Assembly: GCA_039654915.1 (NCBI GenBank)
Contig: CM077598.1
Location: 72,134,041-72,198,040 of the forward strand
Reading direction: 5' to 3'
DNA: 64,000 nt
Source: Aquilaria yunnanensis
Lineage: Eukaryota > Streptophyta > Magnoliopsida > Malvales > Thymelaeaceae
Below the pieces are notes generated by a model. That model did not search any database. It saw only the letters and a list, made by a program, of their open reading frames with translations, and was not told the DNA's origin. The position numbers were made by a program, and so were the translations under genes. How positions within the stretch are numbered: position 1 is the first letter of the stretch; every line of letters starts with the position of its first letter. Of this stretch, positions 24,056 through 34,739 are shown one piece after another.

Positions 24056-24885
24056 TGATAGCCAAAGTGCTATCACCCTTCAAACTCGTAAGCTCAGGCA
24101 AAGCACCACCATCGAAAAGTAGAGCATCGACCGCAAGAAACGCGAGCACTGACTCCGGAAAGAAGGGTGTCTGGCCCCTCTTACATTCGACCTTGGCAAT
24201 CCTTCATCACCCCTAGAGGTGACAGCACCAACCTCGGGAGTACGGTGCATCGCCATCCTCGGTAAGATGACCAAACCACCTTCGGCAGGGAAAAACATCT
24301 TCGAATGGGACCACCCTTGGTGAAGATATTCCTGGGTTACTAAAACGATCTCGAAAGGAAGTCCTCCTATTCTGAGGAGCTCTGTTCTACTGAAGGGATC
24401 TCCGGAGTATGGCAGAAACAATTAAGGAGCCTCTAACACACCGTACTCATATGTTCCCCGACACGCCACTCTGACATGCCACCCTTGTACGGCCTAGGCT
24501 TCAGGCCGGTCGGCTAGATGCTCCCCCTTTGCCCAAAGGTACGGATCACATCTGACCGAACACGTGTCATGATTTGGGCAGGCTGTGTCAAATGAACTTC
24601 TACTGTTCACCTCCCTATAAATATTTGGCAAACGCCCCAGGTAAAGGGATCCCCCACTCCAAAGGAAAAAATCTTTCCACTCTTCACTTACTCTTCATTT
24701 CGAAACACTAACTTGGGCGTTGGAGGCTCCTCCCTGGAAAAATACTCCGGGGACCTCCTAACCTTTATTTTTCTGATTTTTTGTAGTCCTTCTCCTACCG
24801 GAGTTTCCTCACTTGGACGTTCTCTCACCGGCAGTTCTTGCTCCAGGCTCACCATGTTGCACAACGGTGATGCCGAAGGCCATCA
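24056..24885 (+). repeat. A1 3' LTR
   Basis: It starts TGATAGC/GCTATCA (inverted repeat) and ends GGCCATCA, about 830 bp. TATAAATA at 24616-24623 is a likely promoter. It is the same subfamily as the LTR of D (shared words such as AAGCACCACC near the start). After it, G coding sequence resumes with CTATG as predicted TSD. Confidence 0.8.
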
Positions 24886-24969
24886 CTATGAAGCAGTGCT
24901 AAAAGGTCTACTAGCAGAGCAAGAGGAGTATGACAGTAGGTACATTCCTAGTAGACCAGGGGAAAGTAG

Positions 24970-24974
24970 CCAGG
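24970..24974. repeat. TSD of S2 (CCAGG)
   Basis: CCAGG at 24970-24974 recurs at 25982-25986; between them is exactly one LTR. Confidence 0.88.
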
Positions 24975-25981
24975 TGATGCTGGTCCACTTAGGCGGAGCC
25001 CGCATCTTTACTGTTGTGCAACGGTGTGGGCAGCAGGGACTCCTGGATGGACACGGAGGTACCCTGAGAGGGTTACGTGAAGTGAAGGCCGGCAGCTTCT
25101 GATACCGTGGCTGGTGAGGACGGGAAAGGCTCCTGGCATAGGAGAGAACCCGGGGCGGAGATCATTCAGGGAGAGCTTGCTGAAACACTCAGAAAACAGG
25201 GGTTAGGAGGCCCCCGGGGTGGATTTCCGGGGGGAACCGCCGACGCCCAAGTCAGTGCTGTGAGAATGAGAGATACTCAGTAATAAGCACAAGGGACTCT
25301 TCCTAGCGTGTCTTTTTGAGGGCCGAAGGGAGAGCACTAAGGCGAAAAGAGGAGAGCATCCTTTTGTCCTTTTGGTCCTCTAGGCGGGGCGGAGAGAGGA
25401 GAGCGTCCTCTTGTCCTTTTGGTCCTCCGGGCGGAGAACCCCCTTTAGAGGAACCTCCTGGCGCCGTTTGTGGGCTGGTGAGGACATGGAGGTCCGTCAA
25501 CGACACGTGTTCGGCACGTGTATGGTTTAGATGGTGTTCGTACTTCTAAGCATAGAGGCCCCTAATCATCTACAGGCTCTTCGGGTTGTGAGCCGGAGTA
25601 GGTGTAGCCCTGTGTGACAGGACATTGGATAGTGACGTCGTGCCAGAGCGCGCCTGGAGGTGGCGTGTTGATGACTTGTGTAAGCGGAGTGTCAGAGACT
25701 CCTTAATGGCTCTTGCCGTACAACCGAGGTCCCTTTAGTTGATGTCTCACTTCAGGGGACTTTGGTCTATTCATCTTCGGGGGACTTTTTCCCGTTGGGG
25801 GTGCTCGGTTCTGTTCCCCAAGGGTGGTTTGGCCGGCGTTCCGAATGAGGTGCGACGCTGGCTTCCGAAGTTGGAATTGGCGAGCTACCGAGGTCGAGTG
25901 CCTCAACTGTATGACTTCCTTCACTCTGGGATCCTTTTCCATGGTCGGTGGTTGAACAGTGTGATAGCACTTCAGCTATCA
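24975..25981 (-). mobile_element. Solo Tat LTR S2 (1007 bp, minus)
   Basis: On the minus strand it begins TGATAGCTGAAGTGCTATCA and ends GCATCA, and matches the A2 LTR subfamily (for example the GTCCCTTGTGCTTATTACTG word near 25280 inverted). TSD CCAGG on both sides. About 50 bp near 25330-25440 are duplicated (the words TCCTTTTGGTCCTC and GCGGAGAGAGGAGAGC-like text appear twice). No internal sequence, so a solo LTR. Confidence 0.88.
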
Positions 25982-27163
25982 CCAGGAAAGAGGCAAGCAG
26001 AAGAAGCCACCACATGGTAAGGGAATTCACAAGAGTTTCGATGTTGGTGGTGAGGGAAGAAGAAAGGGAAGTCCCCTAGCCTAAGCTGCCCTATGTGCAA
26101 GAAGTTTCATGGAAAGAAACTGAGCTATTTTGACACCGAAGCATGTCTAAGATGTGGATCCATGGATCATTGTATCAAAGACTATCGACAGGCTCAAAGG
26201 AGGCTAGAAGACCAAGGTCCAGTAAGGCCTATTGAGGTAGAACCTAGAGGGGGAACACCTAGGGAGGGATTACATAGGCCAGTTCCTCCAATGCCTCAGC
26301 CTCTAGTGTAGAGAGCTAGCAGAGTGTGCTAAGCAGAAAGGCTAGAGAAATTATAGCAGGAAGGAACAGTAAGAGGTAACATTTACCTTAATGGTATGCC
26401 TGTTAGTGTTTTGTTTGATATTGGTGCATCTATGTCTAGAATGGCTAGGAAATTTGTTCATGCCATGAAATTGCCTACTGAAATCATGCCTAGGATATCC
26501 TTAGTGAAAATAGTAGGTAGTCAATGTCTTTTCACTAATGACCTAGCTAAGGATTGTGAGCTAGTAGTAGGAAAGACTAAGGTTATGACTAATCTACTAG
26601 TGTTGGACATCCCTAAGTATGATTTAGTGCTAGGTATGAACTGGCTTACTATGCATAACATAAGAATTGATTATGCTAAAAGAGAAATCACATTACCTGA
26701 TGGTGAACTGCATGCATTAGTGAATTCTATGGAATTAGTGTATGGAATGCATGGCTTGGAACTAGAGGTATTAGATGAGATACCTGTAATTTCTAAGCAT
26801 GATTATTGTTATGCATTGAATGAATTGCACTGTGATAAGGAAGTGGACAGAAGACCTATACTGAGAGACTTTCCAAAGGTTATTCCTAAAGAGCTAGCAG
26901 GTATTCCTCGACTAAGGGAGATTGACTTTGAGATCCAGTTACAACTAGGAGCTAGTCCAATATCCATTCTTCCTTACAGAATGCCTATTATAGAGATAAA
27001 TGGGCTCAAGAAACAACTTGATGAACTTCTTGGAAAAGTATTTATAAGGCCAAGTGTTTCACCATGGGGAGCTCCTGTTCTCTTTGTCAAGGAGAGGGAT
27101 GGTTCAATGAGACTATGCATTGACTACAGGAAGCTCAATTAGTGAATGTCAAGAATAAATATC

Positions 27164-28579
27164 TGTTGGGTTTTGGGAGCCAAACAGCGCAGCAAAATTT
27201 AACCGAAACCCTCCAGGATGCAAGTGAAACGGGGTAAACCGGGTGTTCAAAAATTTTCATACCAAATTTTTGGTTGAGATCTCTCACTCAACTGTAGAGT
27301 CGAATCACAAAACCTGAATAGTTGACGTGTTTAGGCTCTCTATGGTATCCACATGAGCCTGTTGGGATCACCTCGCTTCCACGACGTCCCGACAGATGCG
27401 TTTCTCTTGCGCTCGCAGTGTTAGTTTGCGTCCTCCAAGGAATTGCAAGAGAAGAGTGCGGCTGTCCTTTTGGGAGGCTAGGGCAAGGAGACCTATGAAT
27501 TTCTCACTAGAAGTTGTATTTATAGTGAGACTCAACTTCCAGGCCTAATAGGTTTCAATGCCCTAATCCAATTAGGCTTTAATTTCGGGCTTAATAATGG
27601 CTCAACTATTGGGCCCATTATTAATACAAAATTATTGTGAAACCAAAACCCAAATTATTAGCCCATGCACTTTAATGATCCAAATAGCTCTCCGTGTGCG
27701 ACCCAATAAGCTCTCACCACGTTGGCAATGATCAGAAATCACATTTATGATCATAAGCAATGAGCGGTGTCTAGCAACACATCATTGCTACCCAAGTGAC
27801 AAGATTGTCGATGATTCGACTAAACCTTTATGATCATCACCGATATATGCCTCTGTCCCTTTGTCCAAGATATCAAGACTAAGCATGAGACATGGATTGT
27901 GTCACTCTCGTATACCCCAATCTTTGGTTTCTTGATTACCAAGTAGACTAACTTAAACTGATGACATTGATGTCGTATATCAACTCATCCGAGCATGGCC
28001 ATGCATTTTCTAAGTCTCACTCTATCAAAGGGCCCGAAGATATCACTCCCGTTACATAGGAGGGACAAATCCCATCTTGATCATACAAATCCCTCCGCAT
28101 GATATGTTACATACCCAATGACCTCCTTCAAGTTCACTCAGTTACGAGCAACAAAGGAAAGTATCAAAGTATGTGACTCACATGTAGGGAACCTTGTTGA
28201 TCTTCGGTCGAAGGACAACATATACCATGATCACTATGAGAATCACTTATGACACTCATATAACGATCCATGTAGTGTTCTCATGGTGGGTCGGTCCAGT
28301 ACACAAGTTCTCCAACTTGTACCCATATGTACACTACATATCTCATATTAGTCTCCACATATGCTAGTCATTATGTATTATTGCAACCCGCTCCACAATA
28401 ATACTAGACCAGGGACGTTTAAGAATATCATTATTCTAGGGTTACAATTATGTTTGTTAAGTTACGCAGAAACAAAACAACAAACATAATTGCTGGATTA
28501 ATGCCTTAATAAAATATCATGACTCAATGTGCAAAAATACAATCATCTCATGATTGGCTTTTTGGGCACAACACTAACA
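27164..28579 (-). repeat. H 3' LTR (1416 bp)
   Basis: On the minus strand it runs from TGTTAGTGTTGTGCCC to CCCAACA, directly after the purine tract GTGCAAGTGGGAGAT (28594-28580). No gene in it. Confidence 0.85.
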
Positions 28580-28594
28580 ATCTCCCACTTGCAC

Positions 28595-29161
28595 TAAAAG
28601 CCAATCATCCATGTATCTAATACCGATGGACCTAGAATGGCTATCATGCTTTTGCTGCGTAAGACGCTTTGTCAGTGGATCAGCAATGTTGCTGTCTGTC
28701 GAAGTCCTGCATATCCTTACATCACCCCTCTCGATGATCTCCCTAATGAGATGATAGCGTCGGAGTATATGTTTGGATCACTAGTGAGATCGAGGTTCCT
28801 TAGCCTGTGCGATTGCTGCATTTTTGTCACAATGGAGCTCTATCGGGTCAACAATGCTTGGAACCACTCCAAGTTCAGTGATGAACTTCTTGATCCAAAC
28901 TGCCTCCTTCGCAGCATCAGAGGCGGCAATGTACTCAGATTATGTTGTAGAGTCAGCTACTGCCTCTTTCTTTGAACTCTTCCAGCTCACAGCACCACCA
29001 CCAATACAAAACACATAACCAGATTGGGATCTAAAATCATCCTTATCGGATTGGAAGCTTGCATCGGTGTAGCCCCTTACAACGAGCTCATTTTCACCTC
29101 CAAGGACCTAGAATGCATCCTTAGTCCTTCGTAAGTACTTAAGGATGTTCTTAACAACTGT
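28595..29161 (-). pseudogene. pol: H RNase H domain
   Basis: Minus-strand translation gives copia RNase H: a region like EYIAASDAAKEA near 28930, ELHCDKNAAIAQA near 28825, and the C-terminal HILRRYHLIRE near 28750. The frame is detached from RT by a stop at 29162-29164 (Trp codon changed to TAG). Confidence 0.75.
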
Positions 29162-30442
29162 CTAGTGACTTTCACCGGGGTTCGATTGGTACCTACTCGT
29201 CATGCTCAAAGCATATGAGACATCGGGACGAGTACATATCATAGCATACATGATAGATCCAATTGCTGAGGCATATGGAATCTTACTCATGCGCTCTCTC
29301 TCCTTGGGTGTACTCAGACACTGAGATCGAGAAAGAGTTATACCATGTGACATGGGCAAGAATCCTTTCTTGGAATCTTGCATGCTAAACCTCTTTAGCA
29401 CCTTGTCAATATATGTACTTTGTCTTAGGCCAAGAAGCTTTCTAGATCTATCTCTATAGATCCTGATGCCTAACACATAGGCTGCTTCACCCAAGTCTTT
29501 CATAGAGAAACATTTCCCTAGCCAAGTCTTCACAGACTGTAGCTCAAGAATGTCATTTCCGATGAGTAGTACGTCATCTACATACAACACCAAGAAAATA
29601 ATAGCGTTCCCACTAACCTTCTTGTAGACACAAGGTTCATCTTCATTTTTGATAAAACCAAACTCTTTGATTGCATCATCAAACTGAAGATTCCAACTTC
29701 GAGAAGCTTGCTTCAGTCCATAAATGGACCTTTGCAATTTGCACACTTTATTGGCATTCTCAGGAGTGACAAAACCCTCACATTGTGTCATGTACACATC
29801 CTCAAGTAGCTTTCCATTTAGGAATGCAGTTTTGACATCCATTTGCCATATCTCATAATCATAGTGTGCAGCAATAGCAAACAAAATTCGGATGGATTGA
29901 AGCATAGCAACTGATGAAAAAGTTTCATCACAGTCAATACCATGAATTTGCTTGAAACCTTTTGCAACCAATCATCCTTTAAAGGTAATCACATTACCAT
30001 CCATGTCAGTTTTCTTCTTGAAAACCCATTTTCACCCTATGGGTTTTACCCCTTCAGGTGGGTCAACCAAAGTCCATACTTGGTTTTCATACATGAATTC
30101 CATCTCGGGTTTCATGGCCACTAGCCACTTCTCAAAGTCAGGCCCTGACATAGCTTGTTGGTAGGTTGTGGGCTCATCCTGATCCATGAGCATCACATCT
30201 CCGATGTGAGTCACAAGAAATCCATATCTCTCGGGCTCACGCCGAATCCTACTAGTCCTACGTGGGCTCTGTGCTACAGGAACAGACTCTTGTACAACAT
30301 CTTGCGGTGTCTGTTCAGGTTCCATTGCAGGTTCAATGTCTCCTTCTTGTTCTTGAATTTCTTCAAGTTCTACTTTCCTCCCACTAGTTCCTTTAGAGAT
30401 AAACTTTTTCTCCAAAAGGACACCAGTTCGAGCAACAAACAC
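29162..30442 (-). pseudogene. pol: H reverse transcriptase and linker
   Basis: Two open pieces: 30442-30032 (integrase-RT linker up to VDPPEGVKP) and 29971-29162 (RT with AFLNGKL, YGLKQASR and YVDDVLL at about 29585). Stops between and after them interrupt the frame: one just before KWVFKKK (30032) and one at the position of the Arg that usually precedes LVAKGF (29972). Confidence 0.88.
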
Positions 30443-30505
30443 TTTTTGCTTAGAAGGATTGTAGAAATAATAACCCTTTGTTTCTTTGGGATACCCAACA
30501 AAAAG

Positions 30506-32158
30506 TCATTTTTGAGATTTGGGCCCTAGTTTGTCAGAGGATTGACATTTCACATAAGCGCCACAACCCCAAATCTTCGTAAAAGAAAAATTGGGACGCC
30601 TCCCACTCCATATCTCATATGGTGTCTTTTGAACCGATTTAGATCGAACTCGGTTTAGTGTAAAAGCAACTGTCTCTAGAGCATGTCCCCAAAAAGAGTT
30701 TGGAAGGTCAGCTTGACTCATTATAGAGCGAACCATGTCTAACAGAGTTTGATTTCTCCTTTCAGAAACACCATTCCATTGAGGTGTACCTGGTGGAGTG
30801 AGTTGTGATACTATACCACACTCTTTTAGATAGTCAAGGAATTCTCGATCCAAGTACTCTCCACCTTGATCTGATTGAAGCACTTTAATACTCTTCCTGA
30901 GTTGATTCTCTACTTCATTCTTGAATTTTTTAAACTTTTCAAAGGATTCTGACTTGTGTCTCATAAGATACACATAGCCATATCTGCTGAAGTCATCAGT
31001 AAAAGTAATGAAGTATTGGAAACCTCCTCTAGCTTGTGTAGACATAGGGCCACATACATCACTATGTATGAGTCCTAGTAAGTCATTAGCTCTTTCACTT
31101 TGCCCTGTGAATGGGGTTTTGGTCATCTTGCCCAACAAACATGACTCACATGTCTCATACGATTCAAAATCAAATGAGTCCAAGAGTCCATCCTTATGGA
31201 GCTTGGATATGCGGGTCTCATTTATATGGCCCAAGCGACAGTGCCAGAGATAGGTCAAGTTTGAATCATTTAATCTGACCTTCTTGGTATTCACATTATA
31301 GATTGGATCTTTGAGGTCTAGAACATACAACCCATTGCTAAGTTGAGCACTACCATAAAAGATTTCATTCAAATAAATAGAACAACATTTGTCCTTTATT
31401 ATAAATGAAAAACCTTTCTTGTCCAAACAAGAAACAGAAATCAAATTTCTACTTATATTAGGCACAAAGTAGCAGTTGTGTAATTCTAAAACTAATCCAC
31501 TAGGTAAAGTGAGAACATAAGTCCCTACGGCTAAGGCAGCAACCCTTGCTCCATTTCCAACACGTAGGTCCACTTCACCTCGGGCCAATCTTCTACTTCT
31601 AATTAGATCCTGCACATTTGTACAAATGTGAGATCCACATCTAGTATCCAATACCCAAGATGAGGAAGTAGAAAAGCTAGCCTCTATAACAAGAATACCT
31701 AAAGTGGAAGTCTTACTTCCCTTTTCCTTAGCAAGTTCTTCAAGATAGAGCTTGCAGTTGTGCTTCCAGTGTCCAGGTTGCTTACAATGGAAGCACTCCC
31801 CTTCCTTTGCCACACCACCCTTTGGTTTCAGTGCAGCTGAAGAAGAACTAGCATTGGACTTTCCATTAGCTTTATCCTTCTTCTTGTTGGCTTTTCCCTT
31901 TCCCTTGCCCTTTTGAACCATCAAAATGGGCTTAGCCTTCTGAAGGTTTTGCTCAGCAGTTCTCAACATGTTGAGCAATTCAGGAAGGGACTTGTCAAGG
32001 TCATTCATGTTATAGTTCATGACGAACTGACTGTAGCTTTCAGGCAACGATTGCAAGACTACATCGATAGCCAACTCTTTCTGAAGAGCAAATCCCAAAT
32101 TCTCAAGATTCTGAATGTACCCAATCATCTTGAGCACATGAGGACCCACGGGACCCAA
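30506..32158 (-). pseudogene. gag-pol: H gag C-terminus, protease, integrase
   Basis: A single 550-codon frame. The gag C-terminus is followed by a Lys/Gly-rich linker, CCHC knuckle CFHCKQPGHWKHNC (near 31780), protease with VLDTRCGSH (near 31650; the usual DTG is DTR), integrase zinc region (HCRLGHIN, CESCLLGK) and core acids in LIHSDVCGPM, LQSDQGGEY and QWNGVSERRN. It ends at a stop at 30506. The gag N-terminus is absent. Confidence 0.9.
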
Positions 32159-34725
32159 TCATCTTTTCAATCAACTCAAGAGAGCTAAGATCTTCTCCAA
32201 GATAGATTTGAGATCTGAATACTTCCAGTTGAGACTAAAGGTAGAGGACATTGCTAAGGCTACATTCAGGACCAGATATGGGCATTATGAGTACACAGTC
32301 ATGCCATTTGGTTTGACTAATGCCCTAGCTGCTTTCATGGACCTGATGAACAAGGTGTTCAGACCATATCTGGACAAATTTTTGGTTGTGTTCATTGATG
32401 ATTGGAAATGAACATGAACATCATCTGAAGATTGTCTTAAAGACTCTGTTGGAACATCAACTTTATGTGAAGTTATCCAAGTGTGAATTCTGGATAAGGG
32501 AAGTGTCTTGCCTAGGACATATCATAGATGCACAAGGCTTAAGGCAGACCCTGAAAAGGTCAGGATAGTGCAAGAATGGGAAAGACCAAAGATTGTGAAA
32601 GAAATTACTAGTTTCCTAGGATTAGCCAAATGCTATAGGAGATTTGTATCAGGCTTTTCCATGATTGCCTCAGTTTTTACTCATCTGACCAAGATGGATC
32701 AAAGATTTGAGTGGATTGAGAAGTGTGAAAAGAGTTTCCAAGAGCAAAAGTAGTGGTTAATTAAAGCTTCAGTGTTGATTCTTCCTGATCTAAGCAAGCC
32801 CTACATCATATATACAGATGCATCTAGATCTGGGTTAGGTTGTGCGCTTATGCAAAACGGAAAGGTCATTGCTTATGGGTCAAGGCAGTTGAGACCTCAT
32901 GAGCAGAATTATCCAACCCATGACCTACAACTGGTAGTGGTGATTTTTGCTTTGAAGCAATGGAGGCATTACTTAATGGGTAGTTCCTTTGTGATCTACA
33001 CTAACCACAAGAGCCTAAAGTACTTGTTCACTTAGAAAGAGTTGAATATAACGCAAAGGAGATGGTTAGAATACATCAAGGACAATGATTATAGTATATA
33101 GTACATAAAAGGCAAAGGCAATCTAGCAGTAGATGCCTTGAGCAAGAAGTACACGGGTCATCTGAAAGAAGGAGCCATACTGATTATGATGAGGTTGTCT
33201 GCTATGACTATGGCATATGTGGCATAAGTGGGAGGAAGCCCTTACACATTAACAATTCAGTCTAGAGGGATTGAAGAAGTTGGAAAGGCATAGGAGACAG
33301 ATCTTGATTTGAAAAAGATTTTAGGAAAGGAAAAAGGTTCTTTGTATCAATCCTTTGCCTACAAGAAAGGATTACAATATTTCAAGGACTGAATCTATAT
33401 GCCCAGAGGACCAAAGCTCAGAGTTGAAATACTTGAGGAAGCTCACATAAGTAAGTTGAACATCCATCCAGGAAGTGAGAAAAATGTATAAAGACTTGAA
33501 GACTCACTTTTTGTGGTCAAATATGAAGAGAGACATAGCTACTTATGTCTCCAAATGTTCCACTTTCTAGAGGGTAAACGTAAAGCACCAGAAGCAAGCT
33601 AGTACCTTACAGACTCCACCTATACTAGTGGGGAAGTGGGGCAACATAACGATGGACTTTTTGACTGGGTTGCCTACGACCAGATTAAGGCATGATATAA
33701 TCTAGGTCATTGTGGATAGGCTAATCAAATGTGCCCACTTCTCATCTATGAAACTCACAGACTCATCGGGGAAGTTAGCCCAGATGTATGTCCAAGAGAT
33801 AGTGAGACTACGTGGAGTGCTAGACTCCATTGTATCTGATAGAGATCCAGGATTTAAAGCTCAATTTTGGAGAGCTTTTTATAAAGCACTAGCAAGCAAA
33901 ATCCACCTAAGTACTGCTTATCATCCTTTGACAGATAGGCAATCTGAAAGGGTGATACAGATACTGGAAGACATGCTCAGGAGATATGTGTTGGATTTCA
34001 AAGGTAAATGGGACCAACACTTGCCATTAGTTGAATTCTCATATAATAATAGTTATCAGAGCACCATTGGCATGGCACCTTATGAATTATTATATGGAAG
34101 AAGGTGCACCACACCCCACTATTCAGTGGAAGCCTCAAACAAGCTAGAGTTGGGTTGCAAAATTATTGAGGAAACTACTACCAAGATCAAGAAGATTCAA
34201 CAGAGATTAAAGGCAACCAATGAAAGAACCATAGCCTATCTAAATAAAAGAATACGAGACTTGGAGTTTGAGGTTGGTGACAATGTTTGGCTGAAAGTTG
34301 CACCAACCAAAGGCACTGTTAGATTTGGCAGAAGAACCAAGTTAGCTCTAAGATACATAGGTCCCTATGAGACCTTGGATAGAGTTGGCAAGGTAGCATA
34401 CAGGTTAGTTCTGCCACCAAGCATGTCAAGTGTTCATATTGTTTTTCACATCAATATGCTTAAGAAGTGTCTATTGGACACAAAGCATGCTATTGTAGTG
34501 GAAGACACACAGTTGAAACCTAACTTGAAATATGAAGAGAAACCTATAGCTATCTTAGCCAAGGATACGAGAAGGTTAAGAAACAAACCTTTTCCCATCG
34601 TTAAAGTCCAGTGGTCACACACCTCTGATAGAGAAGTAATCTGGGAAACTGAAAAAGACCTCATGGAAAGGTGTCCTGAAGAATACCCAAAGCTAAAGGC
34701 TATTTTGACAGACCATAATTTGTAA
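32158..34725 (+). pseudogene. pol: G RT to chromodomain
   Basis: RT resumes at [11 protein letters not shown] and continues through [17 protein letters not shown]. The YxDD region reads FIDDW with a frame change at 32400. RNase H has [10 protein letters not shown] (32815). Stops occur at 32752, 33034, 33100 and 33224. Integrase follows from about 33400, with core acids in TMDFLTGLP (33652), SDRDPGF (33837) and DRQSERV (33931). The last frame, 33712-34725, is open for 337 codons and ends in a chromodomain-like segment (PFPIVKVQWSHTSDREVIWE). Confidence 0.88.
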
Positions 34726-34739
34726 GGGGGGGGGAGGAT
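34726..34739 (+). other. G polypurine tract
   Basis: A run of G and A (GGGGGGGGGAGGAT-like, 34726-34739) precedes TGTTACCACC. Confidence 0.8.

Larger units (their letters stand above)
1..24885 (+). mobile_element. Tat-lineage Ty3/gypsy element A1 (5' end outside window, split by A2)
   Basis: Two pieces, 1-2752 and 21158-24885, join across the A2 insertion: the antisense coiled-coil exon stops at 2752 and resumes after 21157, both flanked by the duplicated 5-mer TTCTT. The left piece holds the 3' half of pol and a spacer; the right piece holds the rest of the antisense gene, a polypurine tract and a 3' LTR. The element sits inside the gag of chromovirus G, whose coding sequence resumes at 24886. 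Its 5' LTR lies left of the window, so its own TSD (predicted partner CTATG at 24886-24890) cannot be checked. Frameshifts and stops make it defective. Confidence 0.85.
24886..27163 (+). pseudogene. gag-pol: G gag C-terminus, protease and start of RT (split by S2)
   Basis: The gag linker (24886-24974) continues at 25987. A CPMCKKFHGK motif (26088) and a knuckle like CLRCGSMDHCIKDY (26148) parallel the two-part zinc region of B; the last Cys of the knuckle is replaced by Tyr. A stop lies at 26309. Protease follows with LFDIGAS (26405), so the catalytic DTG reads DIG. RT starts well ([24 protein letters not shown]) and hits a stop at 27140, then copia H interrupts at 27164. Confidence 0.85.
27164..32157 (-). 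mobile_element. Ty1/copia element H, 5'-truncated, minus
   Basis: The 3' LTR lies at 27164-28579, a purine tract at 28580-28594, then pol and gag run leftwards in reverse order up to about 32157. The 5' part of gag and the 5' LTR are missing, and no TSD is found. A few codons of G (between KNKYL and LFNQLK) are also missing at the right junction, so the end was probably lost by a deletion that took both H and G sequence. Confidence 0.85.

Noticed and set aside
25316..25549. Arg/Glu-rich frame in S2
   Set aside because: It falls in a short duplicated stretch of a solo LTR and has no counterpart in the A2 LTRs.
28637..28975. Plus-strand frame of 112 codons
   Set aside because: It is opposite the copia RNase H of H, whose minus-strand motifs are clear.
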